A DNA stretch of 64,000 nucleotides from Bacillota bacterium (lineage in GTDB: Bacteria; Bacillota; Clostridia; Oscillospirales; Ruminococcaceae). The stretch covers positions 56,211-120,210 of the forward strand of contig JAEWRN010000019.1 in NCBI GenBank assembly GCA_023460035.1, in the 5' to 3' direction. Position numbers and translations under genes: made by a program. Below the pieces are notes generated by a model, which saw only the letters and a list, made by a program, of their open reading frames with translations, was not told where the DNA came from and searched no databases. Below are positions 8,627 to 17,570 of the stretch, piece by piece. Numbering within the stretch: position 1 is the first letter of the stretch; every line of letters starts with the position of its first letter.

Positions 8627-9333
8627 TCCCCCAAAAGGCGCCGCAGCACCTCCCGGTACGCTTCCTCTTCACCGCCAAGGTCCCGGCGGAACAGGTCTTT
8701 ATCCAGGTGCGCGCCGGTTTTGGCATCCCAAAAACGGCAGGTGTCGGGGCTGATCTCGTCGGCCAGTATAATGGTGCCGTCCGGCAGGCGGCCAAACTCC
8801 AGCTTGAAGTCAATCAGGTCGATGTCAAAGCCGGCAAGGTAGCTTTTCAGCACGTCGTTTACCTTAAACGCCAGCGCGTCGATGGTGGCAAGCTCCTCTT
8901 TGGTGGCGGCGCCCAGCGCAATGGCAAAGTAGTTGTTGATCAGCGGGTCGCCCAGCGCGTCGTCTTTATAGCTGTATTCCAGCGTCGGGGAGGTAAACCG
9001 GGTGCCCTCTTTTACGCCGAGGCGGGCGCTGAAGCTGCCGGCGGCCACGTTGCGCACGATGACCTCCAGCGGCACAATCTGCACCTTTTTTACCAGCGTC
9101 TCGCGGTCGGAGAGCTGTTTGACAAAGTGGGTCGGCACGCCTTTGCGCTCCAAAAGGGCCATCAGCGAGTTGGTCACCTTGTTGTTGACAACGCCTTTGC
9201 CGCGAATGGTGCCTTTTTTGGCGCCGTTGCCCGCGGTGGCATCGTCTTTATACTCTACCAGCACCAGCGTGGCGTCATCGGTCGCGTATACCTTTTTTGC
9301 CTTGCCCTCATACAGCTGTTCCCGTTTTTCCAT
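8623..9333 (-). CDS. purC: SAICAR synthetase
   Basis: It joins CAIR and aspartate to give SAICAR. The 236 residues begin MEKREQLYEGKAKKVYATDD, the classic PurC start. The motifs VVNNKVTNSLMALLE, VPLEVIVRNVAAGSF, LIDFKLEFGRLPDGTIIL and DEISPDTCRFWD are all present. It follows purE by 81 bases and overlaps purF by 4 bases (ATGA), so it is translationally coupled within the operon. Confidence 0.97.
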   Translation of the reverse strand: MEKREQLYEGKAKKVYATDDATLVLVEYKDDATAGNGAKKGTIRGKGVVNNKVTNSLMALLERKGVPTHFVKQLSDRETLVKKVQIVPLEVIVRNVAAGSFSARLGVKEGTRFTSPTLEYSYKDDALGDPLINNYFAIALGAATKEELATIDALAFKVNDVLKSYLAGFDIDLIDFKLEFGRLPDGTIILADEISPDTCRFWDAKTGAHLDKDLFRRDLGGEEEAYREVLRRLLGE

Positions 9334-9414
9334 TGTCGTTTCCTCCCGTTTTGTCTTTCCTGTTGTTGGTTGTCTGCTTCTATTGCTTGCGGGCGCTGGC
9401 CCGCGCGGTCTGTG

Positions 9415-9912
9415 TTACAGGTTGGCCAGTGTTTTTTGCAGCGCTTCGTCCTTTTCGGCAAGGCGCAGTGCCTCTGACCGGCGGCGGGCGCGCAGCTTTT
9501 CGGTGAGTGCCTCATCGCTCACTGCCAAAATCTGTGCCGCCAGCAGCGCGGCGTTGGCCCCGCCGCCCAGCGCCACGGTGGCAACCGGGATGCCGGCGGG
9601 CATTTCTACCGTGGCAAGCAGTGCGTCCATGCCGTCTGCCGCGCCGCCTTTGATGGGCAGGCCGATGACCGGCAATACGGTGTTTGCCGCCAGCGCGCCC
9701 GCAAGGTGGGCCGCCATACCGGCCGCGCCGATAAGCACGCCAAACCCGTTTGCCGCCGCCTCTTTGGCAAACTGCGCGGTTTTTTCCGGCGTGCGGTGGG
9801 CGCTCATCACATGTGCTTCAAACGGGATACCCAGCTCTCGCAGTACCGAAAACGCCTTTTGCACCACCGGCAGGTCACTGTCGCTGCCCATTAAAATACC
9901 GACCTTCTTCAT
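9415..9912 (-). CDS. purE: N5-carboxyaminoimidazole ribonucleotide mutase
   Basis: It is the class I PurE mutase, moving the carboxyl group of N5-CAIR to give CAIR. The start MKKVGILMGSDSDLPVV at 9912 gives 165 residues, the family length, and has GGGAGGA upstream. The conserved blocks GSDSDLP, VMSAHRTPE and GAAGMAAHLAGALAA are present. It is the first gene of the purine operon, just downstream of a structured leader RNA and terminator, so its expression is probably set by readthrough. No purK or purB is in the window. Confidence 0.96.
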   Translation of the reverse strand: MKKVGILMGSDSDLPVVQKAFSVLRELGIPFEAHVMSAHRTPEKTAQFAKEAAANGFGVLIGAAGMAAHLAGALAANTVLPVIGLPIKGGAADGMDALLATVEMPAGIPVATVALGGGANAALLAAQILAVSDEALTEKLRARRRSEALRLAEKDEALQKTLANL

Positions 9913-9965
9913 CTGTTTGTCCTCCCTTGTATTCCCTGTTTTTTGTTGTTTTTCAAAAAAAGGCA

Positions 9966-10001
9966 CGAAAAAAGGCTATGGCATGATTCTGCCATAACCT
10001 T
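9966..10001 (-). terminator. Intrinsic terminator in the purE leader
   Basis: The 12-bp arms at 9990-10001 and 9972-9983 form a hairpin with one G-U pair and a 6-base loop, followed on the minus strand by six Us. It lies 54 bases before the purE start. The 5' arm begins AAGGUU, which is complementary to AACCUU at 10057-10052 in the upstream leader, so a competing antiterminator pairing is possible. Confidence 0.85.
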
Positions 10002-10226
10002 AGATTTCATATTTAGATGCAGCTACACCTATGTTATTCGTGCAGCCGTCGAAGGTTGCTCCTAGCCTGTTAAAATCCGGCAGTAATCCCGTTTTGCCCC
10101 TTAATGGGTACCCGGAACTACCGGGCCGCAGCTTACGGTATCGACGCATCCTTCTCCCCCTTTTCGTACGATGAAAAACGGTGGAACAAGCGCGCGAGGT
10201 TTGCCGGCGCTCACAGTAAAGAAATA
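10002..10226 (-). ncRNA. Structured leader RNA upstream of purE (riboswitch or 6S-like candidate)
   Basis: About 220 non-coding bases precede the purE terminator and fold extensively on the minus strand. I see an 8-bp apical stem CCGGUAGU/ACUGCCGG, a lower stem UUGUUCC/GGAGCAA, a hairpin GCUGCAC...GUGUAGC and possible closing pairs AUUUC/GAAAU. The shape is one long irregular hairpin with a large asymmetric internal loop. It does not match the purine, ZTP, PRPP/ykkC, THF or T-box consensus that I know. A 6S-type RNA is a possible alternative, given its length and the terminator. The class is unresolved and the exact ends are inferred. Confidence 0.55.
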
Positions 10227-10228
10227 CA

Positions 10229-10256
10229 CCTATATCTTAGATTGTTTGGCCCACAA
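10229..10256 (-). promoter_or_regulatory. Possible promoter of the purE leader
   Basis: On the minus strand TTGTGG (10256-10251) and TATAGG (10234-10229) are spaced by 16 bases, placing a start near 10222. The -10 box is imperfect, and an alternative reading one or two bases upstream (GATATA) exists, so this is a moderate call. Confidence 0.4.
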
Positions 10257-10414
10257 AAGCAACGGGTTTTAGAGCAGTTTGGTTTTTTTCTCTCAATCGA
10301 CCAGACAACCGGGCATTTTACTCGCCTTGTTTTATTGATTTTTACAAGAAACATACATTTCTTTTGTACTTTTTGCCGTGCACCTGCAATTCGCGCCTTT
10401 TCGATAAAAAAAGA

Positions 10415-10443
10415 TTGACCGCGCCCTGCGGGTTTGTTATGCT
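10415..10443 (+). promoter_or_regulatory. Sigma-A type promoter for the DUF4234 gene
   Basis: TTGACC (10415-10420), a 17-base spacer and TATGCT (10438-10443) form a good housekeeping promoter 61 bases before the ATG at 10505. It diverges from the purE leader promoter. Confidence 0.7.
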
Positions 10444-10504
10444 AAGTGCAGAACGCAGGCCTTGCGGCCCCCAGCCTGCCGACCAGTAATAAGGAGGAAT
10501 CATT

Positions 10505-10861
10505 ATGATTCAAAAAAGAGACATCGCGATTTGCATTATCCTCTCGATCGTCACCTGCGGCATTTACGGCCTGTACTGGCTGTCCTGCCTTGCGGACGAC
10601 GTCAACACCGTGTCGGAAAACCCCGGCGACACCTCGGGCATCGTGGTCGTGCTGCTGAGCATCGTCACCTGCAACATCTACCAGATTTACTGGATGTACC
10701 GTGCGGGCGACAAGATTGACGTTGCGCGCCAGCGCCACGGGTTGCCCTCGCAGAATAATGGCATTGTATACCTGTTGCTGACTTTGTTCGGTTTCAGCAT
10801 CATTGCCTGGGCACTGCTGCAAAACGAGCTGAACGCCATGTCCACCCCCACGGCGGCATAA
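10505..10861 (+). CDS. DUF4234-like small membrane protein
   Basis: The protein has 118 residues with three hydrophobic segments. Twice it carries the pattern SIVTCGIYGLYWL / SIVTCNIYQIYWMYRAG, the recurring T-x-G/N-I-Y-x-x-Y-W motif typical of DUF4234 proteins. A third hydrophobic stretch, GIVYLLLTLFGFSIIAWALL, precedes a short tail. A strong AAGGAGGAA ribosome site lies before the ATG. The function of the family is unknown. It is followed one base later by a DUF2752-like gene, so the two are co-translated. Confidence 0.8.
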   Translation: MIQKRDIAICIILSIVTCGIYGLYWLSCLADDVNTVSENPGDTSGIVVVLLSIVTCNIYQIYWMYRAGDKIDVARQRHGLPSQNNGIVYLLLTLFGFSIIAWALLQNELNAMSTPTAA

Positions 10862-10862
10862 C

Positions 10863-11255
10863 ATGCCCCCGGAAATTGCAAAACGGCTGAAAAAACTGGC
10901 CCTGCTGGTGCTTGTACTGGCGGGCCTTGGTGCCGGCGGGCTGGTGTTGTTTTGGGCTGGGCTGGGTGTGCCCTGCCTGTTTCACACCGTCACCGGGCTG
11001 TACTGCCCCGGCTGCGGCGGCACCCACCTTGTGGCCGCGCTGGTGCAAGGCAATTTTGCTGCCGCCTGGCGCGCAAACCCCGCGTTTTTTTTGTTGTCGC
11101 CCGCCTTTGCCTTTTTGGCAGTGCGGCTGACTGCCCGCTGGGTGCGCACCGGCACCATTGCCCCCACCCGCGCCGAGCGGGTGCTGCTTTGGTGCTGCAT
11201 TGGCGCGCTGGTGGTGTTTGGCATTCTGCGCAACCTGCCGTTTTACCCGTATTGA
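10863..11255 (+). CDS. DUF2752-like small membrane protein
   Basis: The protein has 130 residues with an N-terminal basic stretch, two to three membrane segments and the hallmark GLYCPGCGGTHL, the paired-cysteine C-P-G-C-G-G-T motif of DUF2752 proteins. Another cysteine pair WCC lies near the C-terminus. The function of the family is not established; the cysteine motif may be metal- or redox-related (inference). The ATG follows the stop of the preceding DUF4234-like gene by one base, and a strong terminator closes the pair. Confidence 0.8.
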   Translation: MPPEIAKRLKKLALLVLVLAGLGAGGLVLFWAGLGVPCLFHTVTGLYCPGCGGTHLVAALVQGNFAAAWRANPAFFLLSPAFAFLAVRLTARWVRTGTIAPTRAERVLLWCCIGALVVFGILRNLPFYPY

Positions 11256-11301
11256 CCCCCTGTGGCCTTGGGGGCAAAGCGCAAAAGTAGCATATAACCG
11301 G

Positions 11302-11347
11302 CAGCAGGCCGGCACGGTAGACACCGTGCCGGCCTGCTGTTTTTTTG
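11302..11347 (+). terminator. Intrinsic terminator of the DUF4234-DUF2752 pair
   Basis: Perfect 17-bp arms (11302-11318 and 11323-11339) with an AGAC loop are followed by seven Ts. Confidence 0.9.
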
Positions 11348-11484
11348 TGTAATGCCTGCTGCTTTTAGCGTGTACTGTCACCTGCGTGCTGTGCTTTACT
11401 GCCACGGCAGCGCGCACCCCGCCCCCCCCCACTTTTAAGCGGGTAAAGCAGGTGTTTATTGGGCAGGCAGCTTTAAAGCAAAGC

Positions 11485-11520
11485 AAAAAAAGACGGCGCG
11501 GGCTGTTGCCCGCGCCGTCT
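11485..11520 (-). terminator. Intrinsic terminator of the nucleoside uptake operon
   Basis: Perfect 13-bp GC-rich arms (11508-11520 and 11491-11503) with a 4-base loop are followed by a U run on the minus strand, 68 bases after the nucleoside hydrolase stop. Confidence 0.88.
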
Positions 11521-11588
11521 GCGCTTTGAAACTACCGGTTTTCAAAGGGGCCCGGCGGCCCGTACAGCACGTTGCCGCACCGGCGCCG

Positions 11589-12557
11589 TTACTGCGTATA
11601 ACTGTTCATCGTGTCAAATAACACTTTGTTGAATGCCGCAAGGTCCATTTCCAGCGCCACCGTCACATTGGGCGGTGCGCCATGTGCCGCGTACTGCGGC
11701 ACATGCTCAATATCCCGCGCCGCGTCGCTGCCAATCAGGTGGCGGTAGTCGCACAGGGTCATACCCCGTGTAAACTCGCCCTTTGTTTCCACCACCACAT
11801 GCAGCGGCAGGCTTTTCGTGATGACCGAAGGCTCGATCAGCCACATCACCGCACAGGCGTCACACAGGCAGCCACGGCCGTCCTGGCGCACGACATAGTC
11901 CAGCAGCCGGGCGGCAAATGCCGCGGGGGCGTTGCCCATGTCGCGCAGTGTCTCGACGTCCTGCGCCGTCATTGCGTTTTGCCGGGTGAGGTTTAAACCC
12001 ACCATGCGCAGCGGGATACCCGCCTCAAACACAACTTTTGCGGCCTCGGGGTCGGCGTAGACGTTAAACTCCGCTGCCGGGGTGTGGTTGCCGTAGGTCA
12101 GGCTGCCGCCCATGCACACGATTTCGGGTATCCACTCGGCCAGCCTTGGCTCGCGCAACAGCGCAACGGCCACATTGGTCAGCGGGCCAATGGTCACCAG
12201 CGTGATGTCCCGGTTTACACTGTCTGCATAAGTGCGAATCAGGTAATCGACGGCGTGCAGCTCTTCCAGCTGCTTTGTGGGCTGCGGGATTTCGATGTCG
12301 CCAAGGCCGCCCGCACCGTGCACGGCGGCCGCTGTTTCCAGCGGCACCAGCAACGGCCGGTCACAGCCCGCATAAACGGGGATGTCCTGCCTGCCGGCAA
12401 GCTCGGTGACATAGCGGGTGTTGCGCTGGGTATTGGCCAGTGCCACATTGCCCGCCACCGTGGTGATGCCTACAACGTCCAGGTGCCGAAAGCAGAGCAG
12501 CAGGGCGATGGCGTCATCAATTCCGGTGTCACAGTCTATGATTACTCGTTTGGGCAT
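11589..12557 (-). CDS. Nucleoside hydrolase, Cys-type (group III-like)
   Basis: This 322-residue member of the inosine-uridine preferring nucleoside hydrolase family would hydrolyse the N-glycosidic bond of (deoxy)ribonucleosides to base and ribose. The Ca-binding motif VIIDCDTGIDDAIALLL is intact, as are the TIGPLTNVAVAL and FNVYADPEAA segments. At the position of the usual catalytic His (HD-x-A) the sequence reads GCLCDACAVMWL, so His is replaced by Cys, as described for group III nucleoside hydrolases. It is the last gene of the importer operon, 18 bases after a permease. Substrate range is unknown. Confidence 0.9.
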   Translation of the reverse strand: MPKRVIIDCDTGIDDAIALLLCFRHLDVVGITTVAGNVALANTQRNTRYVTELAGRQDIPVYAGCDRPLLVPLETAAAVHGAGGLGDIEIPQPTKQLEELHAVDYLIRTYADSVNRDITLVTIGPLTNVAVALLREPRLAEWIPEIVCMGGSLTYGNHTPAAEFNVYADPEAAKVVFEAGIPLRMVGLNLTRQNAMTAQDVETLRDMGNAPAAFAARLLDYVVRQDGRGCLCDACAVMWLIEPSVITKSLPLHVVVETKGEFTRGMTLCDYRHLIGSDAARDIEHVPQYAAHGAPPNVTVALEMDLAAFNKVLFDTMNSYTQ

Positions 12558-12575
12558 CTCCGTCTCCTTTGGGGT

Positions 12576-13529
12576 TTATTTTGCAGCTACCGTTACTTTG
12601 CTGCCTTTTTCAATGCGGCGCAGTTTGACGATGCGAATCAGGTTGATGACCACGATGCTGAGAATGGTCGCAACATACGGGATCATCTCAAGGAACTCGG
12701 TGGGGAAATTGCTCTGGGTCTTCAGCGTGGTCGCCGCAGCGTCCGAGAAGCCGAAGAACAGCGAGGCGAGTGCCGAACCCACCGGGTTGGCACCTGCCAT
12801 GTTCATCGCCGACAGGCCGATGTAGCCACGGCCGTTGACCATGTTTTTCATGAAGAAGGTAACCCAGCTCATCGACATAAATGCGCCGGCAAAGCCGCAC
12901 AGGATGCCAGAGAGGGCAAATGCGATATAGCCGATCTTCGTCACCGAAATGCCGACGGATTCTGCCGCTTTGGGGTTTTCACCCACCGAGCGCAGCCGCA
13001 GGCCGATGCGGGTCTTTTTCAGCAGGAACCACACCGCAAACACCGCAAACGCGGCAAGATAGGTGAGCAGGCTCTGCTGGAACAGCACGCGCCCGATGAA
13101 CGGGATGTCTTTTAAGAACGGGATGCTGACCTGCGGGATCTCGTAGGCACGCATCGCACCGCTGGTGGTGGACTTTTCGCCCGTCAGCAGGTACATGATG
13201 AACACCGTGCCGCCGGTGGCCGCAAGGTTGAACGCGATGCAGGTGAGGTACAGGTCGGTTTTGCCGGTCAGTGAGGCAAAGCTGATGATGAGGCCGCACA
13301 GCAGCCCGATGAGCACCGCGCCCAGAAGGCCGACCCACACCCCGCCCATCTGCGCGAAGATGACCGCGCCGAGGGCCGAGCAGAGCATCATACCTTCAAT
13401 ACCCATGTTAAACATGCCTGCTTTACTGTTGATCGCAGCGGCGAGAGCAGCAAAGACCAGCGGGGTGGCAAGGCGAACGGCTGTTGCACAAAATTCGATC
13501 CAGTTGATATTCATAATCGCTGTTCGCAT
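12576..13529 (-). CDS. Nucleoside ABC transporter permease (BMP family, second permease)
   Basis: The 317 residues have about eight to nine hydrophobic segments. The segments AALAAAINSKAGMFNMGIEGMML and GENPKAAESVGISVTKIGYIAFALSG are typical of the YufQ/NupQ-type inner-membrane permease of BMP-dependent nucleoside importers. The EAA-like loop GENPKAAES would contact the ATPase. It follows the partner permease by 38 bases and precedes the nucleoside hydrolase. An alternative start at Met6 is possible, since no clear ribosome site marks either. Confidence 0.92.
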   Translation of the reverse strand: MRTAIMNINWIEFCATAVRLATPLVFAALAAAINSKAGMFNMGIEGMMLCSALGAVIFAQMGGVWVGLLGAVLIGLLCGLIISFASLTGKTDLYLTCIAFNLAATGGTVFIMYLLTGEKSTTSGAMRAYEIPQVSIPFLKDIPFIGRVLFQQSLLTYLAAFAVFAVWFLLKKTRIGLRLRSVGENPKAAESVGISVTKIGYIAFALSGILCGFAGAFMSMSWVTFFMKNMVNGRGYIGLSAMNMAGANPVGSALASLFFGFSDAAATTLKTQSNFPTEFLEMIPYVATILSIVVINLIRIVKLRRIEKGSKVTVAAK

Positions 13530-13567
13530 GGCTTTTTAAAAAAGCACATGCACTCCTTTCCTTAAAC

Positions 13568-14664
13568 TCAGGCGGTTGCCTTTGCTGCTTCTTTTGCTTT
13601 GAGGTCTTTTTCGGCTTCTTTGAAGATGATGCGGTTTTTCGTACCCGCCATGAAGGATTCGGCCGCGACCAGCAGGATGATGATGCCCTGAATGACCGTG
13701 ACGAACTCGGTGGGGATATCACCGGTGGTGTTGACCACGTCGGCGCCAATGCGGATATACGCGAGGAACAGCGCCGCAATAGGCACCAGCACCGGGTTGC
13801 GCCGCGCCAGAACCGCGACCAGCAGGCCGTCAAAACCGTGGCCGGTTGTCGCTGTCCACTGAAAGCGGGTGTAGTTGCCCATCATTTCGGTGGCACCGGC
13901 AATACCGGCGACTGCGCCGCCAAGCAGCTGTGCGCCAAACGAAACGCTGACGACCGAAAGGCCCACGGCCTTCGAGAAGTTGGGGTTCGCGCCGACCATG
14001 CGCATTTTCCAGCCAAACGGCGTTTTGTAGAACAGCACCGAAACCAGCACGAGGCACAGCAGTGCGACCACAAGGCCGGACTGAATGCGGAACTTGCCGA
14101 AAATCGAGGCCATCTGCGCACTTTCAGGGATTTCTTTCGAGCCGATGAACGAAATGGTCGAATCTTTCATTTTGTAGCGCAGCACCCAGGTGCAGAAAAA
14201 CCCGATGATGCTGTTGAGCATTAAGGATACCACGACGACGTTCGCCTTGAACTGGCGATCCAGAATGGCCGGGATAAACGCGACCAGTGTGCCGGTGGCG
14301 ATAGCGACGACGTACATGACCGGCACCATGATGCCGGAGGGCAGGTTGGCCGGGGCGAGGCTGAGCGACGCCCAGGTGACCATGCAGGCGGAGATCATGA
14401 AAATGCCCTCTACGACGAGGTTAAACTTATTGACCGCGTACATAAAGCACATCGCCAGGCCGCAGATGGTGAACGGGATGGCAAGGTTGACAAGGCTGCC
14501 GATGCGGCGGGCCGACGAAAACGGGCCGGCGACAAACAGCTGGATGATTTTGACCGGTTCTTCACTGATCGAGAACAGGATAATCAGCGCGGTCGCATAT
14601 GCGATGGCAAGACCCGCGAGGATGCGCAGGAGCTCCATGCCGACCTCGATTTTTTGGGTTTTGT

Positions 14665-14668
<4 letters not shown>
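13568..14668 (-). CDS. Nucleoside ABC transporter permease (BMP family, first permease)
   Basis: The 366 residues have multiple membrane helices. The NLAIPFTICGLAMCFMYAVN and KFNLVVEGIFMISACM region and the coupling loop VGANPNFSKAVGLSV mark it as the YufP/NupP-type permease. Its ATG overlaps the ATPase stop by 4 bases (14665-14668), showing translational coupling. With the second permease and the ATPase it forms the membrane channel of the importer. The lysine/alanine-rich C-terminus is cytoplasmic. Confidence 0.92.
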
Positions 14669-16215
<1,547 letters not shown>

Positions 16216-16314
16216 GCACTGGACCCCCTTTTGCAGTCTGCGGTTGCCGCGAGGCGGCCGGTACCGCCCCATGGCCCGCATTTCTTTTTGTTCTGTTTTT
16301 AAGTCTTTCTACAA

Positions 16315-16347
16315 GATAACCCGGGTTGCCTTCGCCCCCGGGTTATC
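16315..16347 (-). promoter_or_regulatory. Intercistronic hairpin between BMP lipoprotein and ATPase genes
   Basis: Perfect 11-bp arms (16337-16347 and 16315-16325, GATAACCCGGG type) flank an 11-base loop in the 156-base gap. No good U run follows on the minus strand. It is therefore better read as an RNA-stabilising or partial attenuating hairpin, letting the binding protein be made in excess of the ATPase (inference). Confidence 0.55.
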
Positions 16348-16371
16348 CATTGTAACAAAATCAGCTAAAGC

Positions 16372-17502
16372 TTACGGGCGGACGGAAGCGACATATGCTT
16401 CGTACTCGCTGTCATCTTTAAAATCGTAGTACGATTTCACAGTGACTTCGCCGTTTGCAATCTTGGTCTTTGCTTCTTCCATCTTGGTGCGCACGTCCTC
16501 GGGCACTTTCTCCTCGAAGTATGCGTTGTCCACATAGCCAACCGAGCTGTCAGCAAGGCCGAGGGTCAGGGTCTTCTGCCATACGTCCTCACCAGCTTCG
16601 ATCTTGCCGAAGATGGAGACGAAGGAGTTGCCAACCTCTTTGAGCATCGAGGTCAGGATGACGTCGGCGCGCTCGGGGTTCTCAGAATCCTTGTAAGCAG
16701 CATATTGGTCGGAGTCAACACCGATTGCCCAGGTGCCGTTGGAAGCGCAAGCCTCGAACAAGCCGTCGCCCGAACCACCTGCTACCTGATAGAACACGTC
16801 CGCTTTGTTGTCGCGGGCCTGGGTCAGGCACAGCTCTTTCATCTTAGCGGGGTCAGACCACGAACCAACAGCAGCCTTAACGACCTTCACAGTCGGATCA
16901 TAGTCCTGCACGCCGTTGATGTAGCCGGTAACGAAGTCAGCGATAACGGGGTTATCCATGCCGACGTCAACCGCAACCACTTTGCTGGTGCTCATCGCAG
17001 CAGCCATCATGCCGACAAGGTAAGAACCCTCGTTCTGAGCATAGAAGATGCAGGTCATGTTCTCGGGCATGTCAGCCGGGTCCATCTTGGTGTCAAAAAT
17101 GACGAACTTGACATCGGGGTAATCTTTCGCAATGGCGAGGCAGTTGTCAGCATAGGTCGAAGAAGCGACGATATACTGGTAGCCCTCGTCGATTGCGTCG
17201 AGGATGTAGTCGTTGTACTTGTCAGCCTTGGAGGAGTCGCCGGTCTCAATGGTCTTGGTCTCCCAGCCGTTGGCTGCCAGCTCTTCGATGCCACGTTGGC
17301 CCGAATCACTGAAGGATTTGTCGCCGAGGTTGCCGACGATGTAGGCGATTTTGCCCTTCGTGCCCGTAGCGGTAGAGGCAGAAGCAGCGCTGCTGCTGCC
17401 AGCAGGGGTGGAGGTTGCAGCAGACGAAGAAGCGCTGCCGCCGCAGGCTGCCAGCGAAACGGCCATGGCTGCCACCAGGAGGATGGATACTAATTTTTTC
17501 AT
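16372..17502 (-). CDS. BMP family nucleoside-binding lipoprotein
   Basis: The start MKKLVSILLVAAMAVSLAAC has AAAGGAGAG upstream and gives 376 residues. Longer readings run into the MATE gene region and are not conserved. A lipoprotein signal peptide ends at LAAC, with Cys20 as lipidation site, followed by a Ser/Ala/Thr-rich linker. The BMP domain begins GKIAYIVGNLGDKSFSDSG and contains SSTYADNCLAIAKDYPDVKF, YAQNEGSYLVGMMAA and VFYQVAGGSGDGLFEA. It captures nucleosides outside the cell for the ABC importer encoded downstream. Confidence 0.95.
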   Translation of the reverse strand: MKKLVSILLVAAMAVSLAACGGSASSSAATSTPAGSSSAASASTATGTKGKIAYIVGNLGDKSFSDSGQRGIEELAANGWETKTIETGDSSKADKYNDYILDAIDEGYQYIVASSTYADNCLAIAKDYPDVKFVIFDTKMDPADMPENMTCIFYAQNEGSYLVGMMAAAMSTSKVVAVDVGMDNPVIADFVTGYINGVQDYDPTVKVVKAAVGSWSDPAKMKELCLTQARDNKADVFYQVAGGSGDGLFEACASNGTWAIGVDSDQYAAYKDSENPERADVILTSMLKEVGNSFVSIFGKIEAGEDVWQKTLTLGLADSSVGYVDNAYFEEKVPEDVRTKMEEAKTKIANGEVTVKSYYDFKDDSEYEAYVASVRP

Positions 17503-17570
17503 TGTTTCTCTCCTTTTGCTTTCTTTTTTGAACTCATCAAACTTTCCGGGGTGGAAAGCGGGTTCCAAAA

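Larger units (their letters stand above)
11256..11588. other. Intergenic region with two convergent terminators and a poly-C tract
   Basis: This 333-base gap between convergent transcription units holds the plus-strand terminator at 11302-11347 and the minus-strand terminator at 11485-11520. Between them lies a run of cytosines around 11422-11431. I see no credible coding frame. Confidence 0.7.

Noticed and set aside
10002..10226. Purine, ZTP or PRPP riboswitch before purE
   Set aside because: The conserved core sequences that I know for these classes are not visible, so I call only a structured RNA.
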